Source: Nostoc mirabile CHAB5784 (lineage in GTDB: Bacteria; Cyanobacteriota; Cyanobacteriia; Cyanobacteriales; Nostocaceae). From it: a stretch of 64,000 bases of DNA. Below the pieces are notes generated by a model. That model made no database searches. It was given only the letters and a program-made list of their open reading frames with translations, and was not told the origin of the DNA. Positions 1-8,776 of the stretch are shown here, one piece after another. Both the position numbers and the translations under genes were made by a program. The stretch spans positions 37,286-101,285 of the forward strand of contig NZ_JAIVFS010000026.1 in NCBI RefSeq assembly GCF_020829645.1. The letters run 5' to 3'. How positions within the stretch are numbered: the stretch's first letter is position 1; each line of letters opens with the position of its first letter.

Positions 1-1080
1 AGCCTGGGCTACGGCTTCATCAATTGGTTTGTGCGATCGCAAAGCTTCGGTAAAGGCTTGAATAAAACTGTGGCTTTCTTGGTCTGCGATTTCATCACGC
101 ATCCCCAAAACCGCAGGCACACCATGACGAATCAGCACTTCTGCTAAACTGCTGGCAGGTATAGCTTGATGATTGATAGCAGCTGGTTGTGCGCCCCAAC
201 AGGCGTTGAAAACTGCTAATTTCACACCTGTACGGGTCAATACTTGCGCCAATTCTATCCCATTCAGGGGCATATCTGGTCGCAAAAACAGTAACCCCCC
301 ATCTGGGTCTGGCAAACCATGTCCAGCGTAAAAGAAAACATTGTATGCTCTGGTTTCTAATTCTTGAATTAACTCTTGTGGAGTTGGTTGTAGGAGTTGA
401 TTCACTATACAAGGTGCATATCTTTGGAAATTACCACCCACAGACGTATCTACAAGAGTTTGCTGTAAAATAGCAGCTTCTTGTTCTAGTTGCAGCTTGT
501 CATCATGACCTAAAACCAGCAAAATATTTAAAGCTTTGTCAGTTCGCAAATAGGGTAAAGCGTCAACTTCAGTGCTGGTGCGACTAAATAGCAAATCTTG
601 GGAGAGAGACATAGCCGATTGACCAGGTTCACGCTGCATAATTTCCCAAGGGAGAGCGATCAGATGGGGGTCGCGGATTTCTAATCGGAAGCGCAAACGT
701 GTATGCTGACCCATAGCAATACCGCGACTGCGTTCTAGACTACCAAGAATTTGCCCGTCAAATATCCAGCGCCATAAATTCATTCCCAAGTTTTGCATTA
801 GACGACTGCTGTAGGGGCCAGTGGTTTGACCTGAAGGGGGAGAAATCCAATCTATGGGGAATGGGTTGGCTTTTTGAGATGTTGAGTTTGGGGAAATATC
901 TAAGCGACTATGACCAGCAAACATCTGCTGCCATTCTTGCCAGACTTGATTGAGTTCATCAGGCCATACACAGTCACGTAAAACGTAGCCACTGGGATAG
1001 GGAGCTTTGACCACCCAAATGGCGAAGTTGTCAGTGCCAGTGTTTAGGAGACGGGCGATCGCCAAATTCAGGGATGGCAT
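1..1080 (-). CDS. CHAT domain (caspase-like) protein, 3' end beyond the left edge
   Basis: Reading begins at ATG 1080 and stays open for 360 codons to the window edge, so the C-terminus is missing. The C-terminal half is a CHAT domain, a caspase-related cysteine peptidase fold: the putative catalytic His254 is in YAGHG and Cys294 is in FNACWGAQ, followed by VLGMRDEIADQES. CHAT proteins in bacteria are often proteolytic effectors of conflict or programmed-death systems (family knowledge); the role here is inferred. The N-terminal ~150 residues have no domain I recognise. It lies 145 bp downstream of the PP2C phosphatase on the same strand and could be co-transcribed. The start is chosen because no in-frame ATG lies upstream near it; no strong ribosome site is visible. 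Confidence 0.85.
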   Translation of the reverse strand, partial: MPSLNLAIARLLNTGTDNFAIWVVKAPYPSGYVLRDCVWPDELNQVWQEWQQMFAGHSRLDISPNSTSQKANPFPIDWISPPSGQTTGPYSSRLMQNLGMNLWRWIFDGQILGSLERSRGIAMGQHTRLRFRLEIRDPHLIALPWEIMQREPGQSAMSLSQDLLFSRTSTEVDALPYLRTDKALNILLVLGHDDKLQLEQEAAILQQTLVDTSVGGNFQRYAPCIVNQLLQPTPQELIQELETRAYNVFFYAGHGLPDPDGGLLFLRPDMPLNGIELAQVLTRTGVKLAVFNACWGAQPAAINHQAIPASSLAEVLIRHGVPAVLGMRDEIADQESHSFIQAFTEALRSHKPIDEAVAQA

Positions 1081-1225
1081 GGATTCATTAAAATAAAAAC
1101 TAAAATAAATAATTTCAAATAAGAATTCTCCAAGGTGAAAACTTTCTACTTTTTTACCTTGTAAGTTTTTACTCTGATGTTACCTGTTATTATTCCAGGT
1201 TTCTACCAGTTTATAGATTATTTCA

Positions 1226-3502
1226 TTAAGTTGGACTGCTATCGTCGTCGGGTGGTTGAGTAACTGGTGGTTGTGTGACGGTTGTACATGGACTTGGTAC
1301 ATCTTCTGGTAAAATAGAGACGCCAAAGCGTTTCAGCTGGGATAAGTCCAGCAATACTGTTTCCGGCAAAGGTTTTGAATTTGATGAAACTGAGGAAGTT
1401 ACTGCTGGATTATTAGTATTAGCTGGAGTTTGTGTGCTTTTATTAGCACAGACTCGCATAGACACGGAAAAATTAAGAGAAGCAGGTTTAGGATTTGGTT
1501 TTGTGTTGATAACTTCTAAAAAAGCTCCAGGGGGAAGGGATTGGTTGTTTCCCAAGGGGATTTGATTGTTGGTTTTAATTACCCAGCCAGGAGAAAGGTT
1601 AGCAAGCGATCGGGCTGCGGGTGTCGATTCGATGCTAGGGTTTTGAGTTTGTAAGGGATTGGAAAAAACTGGAAAGGCTCCTGATGGCGATCGCAGTTGC
1701 CTCACGAACAATCCTAAACCTCCTGCTGCTACCACAAATATTAAGGGAACAATCCACTGTAGCGGTAAACCGGAACTTTTAGCAGGCTCAGTGTCTGGAA
1801 TCACCTGAGTTTTGTGGTTTGGGCTACCTAAAAGTGTCGCATCTGTCGCTCTGGATGCAAAATCAACAGTTTTGGCAGAATAACTCTCTGGAATGGAGGC
1901 TTTAATCGTGATTTCTGGTTCCCAGTATTGGACTTGATAATGAACTAAAGCGATGGTGACATTATCGTGTCCATTCTTAGTGTTAGCGATTTCAACTAAT
2001 CTATCCGCAACATTACCTATAGGGGCTTCCCCAGCTAGAATCGGCAAGATTTCTGTTTCCCAGTACTCCTCCACCCGATCAAAATCACTCAAACCATCGG
2101 ATGTGAGCAGAAAAACAGCATCTTCGTCGAGCATAAACCGCCCAGATGTGGGATGCAATGAAGTGCTGGGTCCCATGCCCAAAGCCTGGACGAGAGAGCC
2201 AGCAGAACTTTGTTGTACAGCCTCGCGGTAAATGGCATAGCCTAGCCGCACCTCGCGGGAGGCAACATCATCGTCCAGGGTAACTTGATAACAGCCGTGG
2301 CGGGTAATCCAGTAAGCACGACTATCACCGACGTGGGTAATGTACATTTCATGAGCAACAGGCAATGCCATTACTAAAGTCGTGCCCATCCGCTGCCGCC
2401 CTTGGCGATTTTCACTGTCATTGCGCTGACTAATTTTGTCATTAGCAATTGCCACTGCCTTTTCTAGGTCATTAAGTAGCAGTGAGGGATCTATATGGTC
2501 GTAGGGAACTTTTGTTAGTTGCTGTACCTGCTGCTGGATCGTTTCAATGGCTAAATTTGATGCGACATTGCCACCCTCGTGCCCACCGATGCCATCACAG
2601 ACAATTGCTAAGGCTGTTGGCTGGGGTGGTTTGCTCACCAGAGTTCCACTGGGTGGGCTACAGGCATCTTCGTTACGTTGGCGGCTTGGCCCGGTATCGG
2701 TTTTGGTGATAATTTTGATTGTGGGTGTTTGCGATCGCCCTAACCCAGCTAGTGCGCGATCTAAAACTCCGATTAATTGATCGGTTGAATTAATCTTTCC
2801 CTGAATTAAGGAAAGGCTAACCTCATTAACAAATTCAGTTATGGCTGGTTTAGCACCACTAACCAACTGCTGCCAAAATTCACCTAATTGGGGCAATTCT
2901 GGTGATGTTGCTGCATCGAAACGCAATTCTAACAAACGGACTAATGATCCTTCTACCCTTAATACATAAGAGTCAAGCAAGCTAGATGCGACACCTTCAC
3001 TTGCAAGAGGTTGCCACAGATGAGCTATTTGCCATAACCAATTGAGTTGGCGCATCGATGTTGCATCACGCCAAGCGGTGGTTAACTCGCTGGCCAACTG
3101 GACTTGTTGGATTTTGTCATCTACTAACAATGGAGGTTTTTCTAAAAGTAATATTTCTCGATGGGAAGGCCCGTCACCGAGAAAAAGCACTCCATATACC
3201 TGCGGTACGTGTAACCGGTAGGGAATGAGTCTCAGGTAAGCTTTTAGAGGCTGCAAATTATCTAACTCAGGTGTTAGCGCTAATAAACCAGGTTTCGTAT
3301 CTAAAAGAAGAAATTTATCAAGGACTAAATAGCGATCGGCTAATATTTCTCCAGGGCTACCCACACTAGGGCCATCTACCACAGCCCAGAGGTAATTTTT
3401 GGTTAGGGGCGTGGAACATCGCAGGCAAAACTTGTGAGTCAGGGGGTTGGCAGCCTGACAATTTTCATTTGTACAGTAGAGCGTTGCCGCGTCATTTTCC
3501 AT
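1226..3502 (-). CDS. PP2C-family Ser/Thr protein phosphatase with N-terminal zinc ribbon and C-terminal membrane anchor
   Basis: 758 aa. Residues 10-29 hold a CxxxxC...CLRC zinc ribbon. Residues ~262-522 form a PP2C (PPM) catalytic domain: RNEDA (276-280), DGIGGHEGG (303-311), GDSRAYW (392-398), TSDGLSDF (467-474) and GHDNVT (511-516) supply the acidic metal ligands. Residues 40-255 resemble a degenerate kinase-like or adaptor region that I cannot name. Residues ~581-600 are a single membrane segment, followed by a Pro/Ser/Asn-rich tail, so the phosphatase is probably membrane-anchored. Such proteins dephosphorylate Ser/Thr phosphoproteins with Mn2+/Mg2+. The substrate is unknown. The catalytic set looks complete. 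Its downstream neighbour is the CHAT gene. Confidence 0.88.
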   Translation of the reverse strand: MENDAATLYCTNENCQAANPLTHKFCLRCSTPLTKNYLWAVVDGPSVGSPGEILADRYLVLDKFLLLDTKPGLLALTPELDNLQPLKAYLRLIPYRLHVPQVYGVLFLGDGPSHREILLLEKPPLLVDDKIQQVQLASELTTAWRDATSMRQLNWLWQIAHLWQPLASEGVASSLLDSYVLRVEGSLVRLLELRFDAATSPELPQLGEFWQQLVSGAKPAITEFVNEVSLSLIQGKINSTDQLIGVLDRALAGLGRSQTPTIKIITKTDTGPSRQRNEDACSPPSGTLVSKPPQPTALAIVCDGIGGHEGGNVASNLAIETIQQQVQQLTKVPYDHIDPSLLLNDLEKAVAIANDKISQRNDSENRQGRQRMGTTLVMALPVAHEMYITHVGDSRAYWITRHGCYQVTLDDDVASREVRLGYAIYREAVQQSSAGSLVQALGMGPSTSLHPTSGRFMLDEDAVFLLTSDGLSDFDRVEEYWETEILPILAGEAPIGNVADRLVEIANTKNGHDNVTIALVHYQVQYWEPEITIKASIPESYSAKTVDFASRATDATLLGSPNHKTQVIPDTEPAKSSGLPLQWIVPLIFVVAAGGLGLFVRQLRSPSGAFPVFSNPLQTQNPSIESTPAARSLANLSPGWVIKTNNQIPLGNNQSLPPGAFLEVINTKPNPKPASLNFSVSMRVCANKSTQTPANTNNPAVTSSVSSNSKPLPETVLLDLSQLKRFGVSILPEDVPSPCTTVTQPPVTQPPDDDSSPT

Positions 3503-3676
3503 AGTTTTCGCACCGGGAAGCGATTGGCAATTTCTTTAACAGCATTATTAGGGACAATCTAGACCGCTCATCTTTCTTAAACTTGACATACCCAGACTTT
3601 AGATAATGATTTTAGCTGGCGGATATCAGCAGGTGCTAATACTTACTTATCCAAAGAATACGCTCCTAACTCAACC

Positions 3677-3874
3677 CTACAGCCTCATCATAGCTTCTAT
3701 TGCTCTGTGACTCTCCATCGCCAAAGCAACTAACTCCAACCCTGTTACCAAAGCATAACCCAAGCATAACTGCGCCCCAAGCTTTTGCTGAATTACCCCA
3801 TCATCAAGAGACAGATAATCTTGGTATTTATTTAGTTTATAAGTAGGATAGCAACAATTAACTTTAATTAAGAA
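3677..3874 (-). pseudogene. C-terminal coding remnant of an unknown protein
   Basis: On the minus strand an open frame of 65 codons ends at TAG 3677-3679. It reads through VNCCYPTYKLNKYQDYLSL and ends in ALAMESHRAIEAMMRL. Codon use looks like real protein, but no start codon fits and TAA 3875-3877 lies in frame just upstream. It is probably the 3' end of a decayed gene. I do not recognise the family. Confidence 0.35.
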
Positions 3875-3959
3875 TTAAGATAATTAAATATACTTTTAGC
3901 AGAAGTACCTGACTAATGAAGTGGCTTTAAGCTGACTTTTGATGGTATCTAGAAACCTC

Positions 3960-4260
3960 TCTTCTATTTCTCTCTCCTACAACGAGGAGAAACTGCGCCC
4001 TTGCGGCTCTACCCACTTGTTCGCTCTTAGCCAGGACTTAGGCAAAAATTGCTAAAAAGCTTAATTTATCGAACCGCCCTTCGGGTGACGCTCGTTCGCC
4101 CTTGGCGTCTCCCCTTGGGAGAAGACTCGCTACCGCTACGCTAACACCAGTCACCTACGGCGGGAAACCCGCCTACAGCGCTGGTTCACCAAGACGCCTT
4201 CTGGTGCGTCGGCTTCCGCCAACGCGCAGCGTCTCGTAGAGAAGAACGCCGAGAATTCGT
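3960..4260. repeat. cluster of dispersed GC-rich palindromic repeat fragments
   Basis: A patchwork of modules also seen elsewhere in the window, e.g. GCGTCTCGTAGAGAAG (also near 10018) and GCGTCTCCCCTTGGGAGAAG (also near 10107). Each can fold on itself. They lie between the gene remnant and ndhM; an open frame across them at 4173-4418 is composed of repeat sequence. No function is visible. Confidence 0.6.
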
Positions 4261-4427
4261 AGACTGTGCGTAAGTCCTGTTAGCGTTCCTGCAGGGTAGC
4301 ATGTGGCGTCAGAGACTTTTAATTTTCCCCCTTCCTGCGTTGGGAAGGGGGTTAGGTTTTTGGTGGACTTTTCCAGGTGATCTGAATTGTCAGAAAGGTT
4401 CAGCCAGATCGGTACCAACTCATTGGC

Positions 4428-4787
4428 TTATTGTTTGTCGTCAATTGCAACTTGGGGGACTCCCATGCTGTAATTGGTAACGCGGGCAGATAGATTGTAG
4501 CTGATTTCGCCGAGTTGCAGGAGCGATCGCAGATAATGCTCTAAGTCTGACCCAACACGGCGCAAGTTATAGTCTGTGAGGTCTGCGCCACTAGATGCTT
4601 CTACTAGTTCATCAAATTTTCGATAAACTTTTTGCAGCGCATCTTCATTCCAGTTAAATTCGTTATCTGGGTCAATATCTAACGTTAAAACCTGTTCACT
4701 GGGAATCAGTTCGCCATCCCGGTCAATTTCGCCTGCAAAAATGCGGACATGCCGGGTTGTGGACTTGAGCAGCATCGGGTTATCCAT
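4428..4787 (-). CDS. ndhM: NAD(P)H-quinone oxidoreductase (NDH-1) subunit M
   Basis: 119 aa, the usual length of cyanobacterial NdhM. The family signature is clear: LLKSTTRHVRIFAGE at residues 6-20, then LTLDIDPDNEFNW and DLTDYNLRRVGSDLEHYLR, ending in SARVTNYSMGVPQ. NdhM is an oxygenic-photosynthesis-specific subunit of the thylakoid NDH-1 complex, on the cytoplasmic hydrophilic arm, used in cyclic electron flow and respiration. It is monocistronic, as is usual. MDNP before MLLKST may be part of the protein or the start may be the second Met; the ATG at 4787 is taken because NdhM commonly begins MDNPM. Confidence 0.95.
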   Translation of the reverse strand: MDNPMLLKSTTRHVRIFAGEIDRDGELIPSEQVLTLDIDPDNEFNWNEDALQKVYRKFDELVEASSGADLTDYNLRRVGSDLEHYLRSLLQLGEISYNLSARVTNYSMGVPQVAIDDKQ

Positions 4788-5661
4788 AAAAGGGTGTAAG
4801 ATTTGGGTGGATTACACTGAAATTATTGTAAACGGTATATTCAAGCTTGAATGCTCTCAATTTACAAGCTTTGAACGCAGTTTCAAAAGGGTATATTGAA
4901 TGGGCATAAGTAAAAATATCACCTGTACTGATTAACTTACTACTTCTGTTAGGAGTTGAAGACACAATTAGCAGCTAGTACTGACAGTAGTCCAATTATT
5001 ATCCTGTAAAAATTACTGTGAAAAGTATTTTTATTTGGCGTATACAAAGAAGTCAAAGCGGTGTGCTAATCTTACCTACTGCTAAGATTTTCGTACTTAT
5101 GAAGTCTAAAAGCCAGTAGGATAAGGCACTCACCACGAATGATTTGATCTGTGTACATTTTTTTATGGAGAACAAAAGTTTTTACCTTAATAATTCTGCT
5201 TATCAATTTATTCGGATTTTTCTATTGCAAAAAACGTACATCAAGTAATTTTACTGAATAGGGCTACATCGACCTCTGGCTTTAATAAGTTCAAAAAAAT
5301 TAAGCGATTTTACTTACGTATAAACACCAAAATTAAAGTAACAAGTCAAACTGTTGTTGACGTTAACATAAAGTTGATGTAAAAAGCTTTAAAAAGACCG
5401 GACAACTTCTTACAGAAACTTTATTGTGTAGAATCTTAAAAACTGAATAATAGTTATGGTTTACCATAAGCTACATCTGGCACAAGAACATCAAAATCTA
5501 GCTTGAAAATAAAACATAGGAGACTGAAATGGAATACAAAGGTGATTGATGAAGAAAAATTCTTAATTCAAGCACTTTGGATTCAAAGAAGATATAAAGA
5601 ATTTTGCTGGGCATCTACCTCCTTATCCTCATGACCACCAAGTAAAGGAATCTCAATAGCT
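4788..5661. other. AT-rich intergenic region between ndhM and a small gene
   Basis: About 870 bases with no convincing gene; the longest frame (4780-4965, minus strand) has no recognisable composition or start signal. The only structured element seen is a short palindrome at 5454-5469 (TTATGGT / TTACCATAA), which resembles the core of the much longer palindrome before pncB. Confidence 0.5.
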
Positions 5662-5946
5662 ATGAACTCCAAAGCATTACCACGCCAAATAAATAATCTC
5701 GAAGTAGGTGTTTATGAATGCGAAATCCATCTCAAATTCCGATTGATTGAGGAAAAAAGTCTATTGGGCGATCGCGAACAACTGTTACAAGTGTTACTTG
5801 ATGCCTTGACCGAGGGTTCTGACGACTTTCTAGAGACACTGCAAGCGTCTGTTAAAGCGCAGGAAGTGTCCGAGTTCAAAGCCTCACCTCAAATGCGACG
5901 CCAGTTGATGCGCTTGCGTAATGCTGCTGAAAATCCGCCAACTTAA
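5662..5946 (+). CDS. small conserved-looking protein of unknown function
   Basis: 94 aa, acidic at the centre (LTEGSDDFLETLQ) and basic at the end (MRRQLMRLRN). It starts at ATG with AAAGGA about 12 bases upstream. No signal peptide, membrane segment or known domain is visible; the C-terminal half is probably helical. The reading frame, codon use and isolated position between long intergenic stretches suggest a genuine single gene. I do not recognise the family. Confidence 0.65.
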   Translation: MNSKALPRQINNLEVGVYECEIHLKFRLIEEKSLLGDREQLLQVLLDALTEGSDDFLETLQASVKAQEVSEFKASPQMRRQLMRLRNAAENPPT

Positions 5947-6086
5947 AGGTATAATTTAAGTAGTAAAAAAACATGAATTGGGCATCAAATCAAATGTTGA
6001 TCGCGTGGCCCCGTTGCAATAAAAACTAAGCAGCAAGTAGAATTCATAAAATATTGTGATTTCTAGTTTGTGAAAGTCTTATTTAG

Positions 6087-6275
6087 CAGCACAGAGTCCC
6101 AGGAACAGTTTCTTCTATTAAAAACTTTGTAGCAAAGGATACTGGTAGAATCTCAGAGCAAATTCAGCCGGGTGCATTTTACCGAGTTTTTATCAAAACA
6201 TTGCAGGAACAAGAAAACCCTGTGTCTTTACAGATGGGGAATTGGACAACAGGCGCGAATTCAATGAAAATCTAA
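6087..6275 (+). pseudogene. start-less coding remnant, 62 codons
   Basis: Plus-strand frame opening after TAG 6084-6086 and closing at TAA 6273-6275. It reads VPGTVSSIKNFVAKDTG, then ISEQIQPGAFYRVFIKTL, then QMGNWTTGANSMKI. The composition is protein-like but there is no ATG/GTG near the 5' end and no ribosome site. Either a 5'-truncated gene or the tail of a degraded one. Family not recognised. Confidence 0.35.
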
Positions 6276-6419
6276 AAAGCCAAAGTGAAAATAAATAACC
6301 TTACTTTTAGCTTTTTACTTTAGGTAAGTGCCTGATTTGCTGAAATACTTATGTTTTATTTATTACTGGTAATAGGTTACGGTTTAACAGCCAGTTACCT
6401 ATTACCAATTACCCACAAG

Positions 6420-6583
6420 AAGAGGGCAGGGGGCAGGGGGCAGGGGGCAGGGGGCAGGGGGCAGGGAGCAGGGGAGCAGGGGAGCAGGGTAGCAGGGAGC
6501 AAGGGAGAAGAGTTTTCCCCTCTGCCCCCCGCACCCCGCCCCTCTGCCTCTTTTCAATGCCCAATGCCCAATGCCCAATTCAA
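6420..6583. repeat. short tandem repeats (GGGGCAG and CCCAATG heptamers)
   Basis: First a G-rich run of GGGGCAG-type units (about 6424-6500), then its pyrimidine-rich complement-like stretch, then CCCAATG heptamers (about 6557-6583). These are the short tandemly repeated repetitive sequences typical of heterocystous cyanobacteria. They end just before the 3' end of rre1. Confidence 0.85.
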
Positions 6584-6590
6584 AAGCTGT

Positions 6591-7286
6591 CTATTTAGCA
6601 AGACCGTGTTCTAGGGCGAAACGGACTAACTCTGTACGGCTATTGGTGCCAGTTTTACTAAACAAACGGCTGACGTATTTTTCTACATTGCGGACGCTGG
6701 TTTCCAAGCGACGGGCGATTTCTTTGTTCATTAACCCTTCAGCGACCAAGTTCAAAACACTTTGTTCTCTAGGAGTCAAATCAATTTTGAAAGGGGCTGG
6801 CGATTGGGAAATGGCATTTCTTTGAGTTAACAATGCCTTAATTTGGGCAATCTGATTGGCTAGTTCAGCAATATCAGGGGTTTCAACGTCATCTCCGGTA
6901 GTTGAAGCCTTAGCGGCACGGCGGGCTAGCAAATTTTCGACTATAGCCACTAACTCGTCTGGATCGAAGGGTTTGGGTAGATAGGCATCAACACCAGCAT
7001 GATAGCCTTGGATGCGATCGCCTGTCATACCTTTAGCAGTTAAAAATACTACCGGGAGTGCTTGGAAGCGGGGGTCTTCTCGCAATTGCTTCAGGAACTG
7101 ATAGCCATCCACCTGAGGCATCATGACATCAGAAATCACTAAGTCAGGTGTATTCATCTGCATCCATTCCCAACCTTCAAGGGCGTTACTGGCGACTTGA
7201 ACGCTGAAACCGCTCTCTTGCAAATAATCCTTCACGGCTTCCCGTATCCCTGGTTCATCATCCACCAGTAACAATTGTGCTGACAT
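6591..7286 (-). CDS. rre1: NarL/LuxR-type response regulator, Rre1 (Ycf29-like)
   Basis: 231 aa. Receiver domain at residues 1-120 with the acidic pair DDE (9-11), phospho-acceptor Asp53 in VISDVMMP and Lys105 in LPKPF. A LuxR-type helix-turn-helix occupies residues ~170-225 (LTPREQSVLNLVAEGLMNKE). The receiver sequence matches my recollection of cyanobacterial Rre1 and plastid Ycf29, which regulate stress genes downstream of the kinases Hik2/Hik34; that assignment rests on sequence resemblance, not context. It is monocistronic. The start ATG is preceded by AAGGGAA-type purines. A 30-bp sequence just upstream (7317-7346) is repeated 1.08 kb away. Confidence 0.85.
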   Translation of the reverse strand: MSAQLLLVDDEPGIREAVKDYLQESGFSVQVASNALEGWEWMQMNTPDLVISDVMMPQVDGYQFLKQLREDPRFQALPVVFLTAKGMTGDRIQGYHAGVDAYLPKPFDPDELVAIVENLLARRAAKASTTGDDVETPDIAELANQIAQIKALLTQRNAISQSPAPFKIDLTPREQSVLNLVAEGLMNKEIARRLETSVRNVEKYVSRLFSKTGTNSRTELVRFALEHGLAK

Positions 7287-7316
7287 TTAAAATTCCCTTG
7301 AGTTTTCCTTTTTCCA

Positions 7317-7346
7317 ATTTAGCGAAAGTTGACAGGCATTGAACAA
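7317..7346. repeat. 30-bp direct repeat, left copy
   Basis: Reads ATTTAGCGAAAGTTGACAGG then CATTGAACAA. The right copy at 8396-8425 differs only in one base (C to G). The two copies flank the unknown gene and the Uma2 gene. TTGACA inside the repeat could act as a -35 element. Confidence 0.8.
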
Positions 7347-7439
7347 AAGGATAGAAGGGAAGATGAAGAAGATATTGCCCTGTCTATAAGTACCAATATA
7401 TAAAGGTACACTAATTGTAACTTTTTCCACAAAAACACT

Positions 7440-7763
7440 ATGGTATGGTCACTAGAAGAAATTGCCAGAGATAGCCGAATAGCCAAAGAATATTTAGGGG
7501 AGATTTCTAGAAAAGAACCACCTCAGAGTGAACTGTGGGATGAAATACAGTCCGAAATCCTAGCAAAGTATGATGAGCAATTAGAGCAACTTGGAATTAA
7601 TCTCCTTGACTGGGAGTTGATAGAAGCAATCAAGTATGCCATTTGTTTAGAGGATGCCATCATCCGAACGCTGCAACGTGCAAAGTATGGTTTTGAAAGT
7701 AAAACCCATGCTCACAGATACTTTGCAGCCGCACTTAGGGAAGGTTGGACTCCAATCTGGTAG
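7440..7763 (+). CDS. hypothetical protein, 107 aa
   Basis: Highly acidic helical N-terminal half (LEEIARDSRIAKEYLGEISR) and a conserved-looking end (YFAAALREGWTPIW). No domain recognised. It precedes the Uma2 gene by 45 bp on the same strand, and both lie between 30-bp direct repeats, so they may move or be expressed as a unit. The start is ATG at 7440; only weak purines precede it. It could be a partner or antitoxin-like protein for the nuclease, but nothing in its sequence shows this. Confidence 0.6.
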   Translation: MVWSLEEIARDSRIAKEYLGEISRKEPPQSELWDEIQSEILAKYDEQLEQLGINLLDWELIEAIKYAICLEDAIIRTLQRAKYGFESKTHAHRYFAAALREGWTPIW

Positions 7764-7808
7764 CAGGTTAACCATAATAGTGATAATCAAGACAGGAGAA
7801 ACTGCAAG

Positions 7809-8384
7809 ATGAATGCTATTACTCTGAACTTAGAACCATTAATCAATCTCACTTCTGAGCAGTTTTATCAGCTATGTCAAGTCAACCCTGATGCTAAACT
7901 AGAGCGCACTGCATTAGGAGAATTAGTTGTAATGGCACCAACTGGTGGAGAAACTGGTAGTCGAAACCGCAGACTAACTCAACGCTTGGGAACTTGGACA
8001 GATGAAGACGGGACTGGAGAAGCTTTTGACTCTTCAACGATGTTTCAGCTTCCCAATGGAGCTTTACGTTCGCCTGATGCGGCTTGGGTTTATTTAGAGA
8101 GGTGGGAAGCACTGGCTCCTGAACAACGAAGAACTTTTTCACCCATCTGTCCTGACTTCGTAGTAGAGCTGCGCTCTGAATCTGATACGCTCAAGTCCCT
8201 CCAAGACAAAATGCAAGAGTATATGGAGAATGGTACGCGCTTGGGCTGGCTGATTGACCCTAAAGGAAAGCAGGTAGAAATTTATCGCCAAGGAAAAGAA
8301 AAGGAAGTGCTACTTTCACCAAATCAGTTATCAGGGGAGCAGGTACTGCCAGGTTTTGTTTGGGATTTACAAGGAATTCTTTAA
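7809..8384 (+). CDS. Uma2-family (DUF820) putative endonuclease
   Basis: 191 aa, normal length. The PD-(D/E)XK-type core is visible: RSPDAAWVYLERW supplies the Asp, and PDFVVELRSESDTLKSLQDK supplies the Glu and downstream Lys, followed by GTRLGWLIDPKGKQVEIYR. Uma2 proteins are very numerous in cyanobacteria; a nuclease role is inferred from fold and many are near transposable DNA. AGGAGA lies 8-10 bases before the ATG. This copy is intact, unlike the two Uma2 genes at 41.6 and 50.8 kb, and belongs to a different subgroup. Confidence 0.85.
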   Translation: MNAITLNLEPLINLTSEQFYQLCQVNPDAKLERTALGELVVMAPTGGETGSRNRRLTQRLGTWTDEDGTGEAFDSSTMFQLPNGALRSPDAAWVYLERWEALAPEQRRTFSPICPDFVVELRSESDTLKSLQDKMQEYMENGTRLGWLIDPKGKQVEIYRQGKEKEVLLSPNQLSGEQVLPGFVWDLQGIL

Positions 8385-8395
8385 TAATTTTTACC

Positions 8396-8425
8396 ATTTA
8401 GCGAAAGTTGACAGGGATTGAACAA
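8396..8425. repeat. 30-bp direct repeat, right copy
   Basis: 29 of 30 bases identical to 7317-7346, starting 12 bases after the Uma2 stop codon. Together the copies bound a cassette of about 1.1 kb. Confidence 0.8.
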
Positions 8426-8776
8426 CTTGAATTCACTTCTACCGCCCCCAAAGCTTTAAAAATTTATTAATAACAGTGTATTTGCTGTACCTATTTTTAG
8501 ATATATTTACTATAGTGATGTAAACGAAAAAATAAGGTTTTCAGGTGATGCTTTTGGACTAACAAGAGCGTTTGTTTTTTCTTACGTGTTGCGAAATTCA
8601 GGTATGAAAATGATTTTGCGTGATTTCAAAACCTTTGTAGAGACGTTGCAATTGCAACGTCTCTACACCAAGATTTATATATCTAATCAGCAACGCCCAA
8701 CGCCGAAAAAACCTTTCCTTACTCCCTATTCCCCATCCTCACCCAGCAAACTCTGCTTGACAGACTACTGGTATTG
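8426..8776. other. intergenic, with a 30-bp perfect palindrome
   Basis: AT-rich spacer. The only clear structure is the perfect palindrome 8637-8666, whose 15-base arm is GTAGAGACGTTGCAA. An open frame over it (8586-8780) is not credible as a gene. The palindrome resembles the GAGACGCGAT-type palindromes at 15902, 47471 and 55095. Confidence 0.6.

Noticed and set aside
4173..4418. 81-codon minus-strand frame
   Set aside because: Made of dispersed repeat modules, with no ribosome site and no family resemblance.
4780..4965. 61-codon minus-strand frame upstream of ndhM
   Set aside because: Overlaps the ndhM start region, unlikely composition, no start signal.
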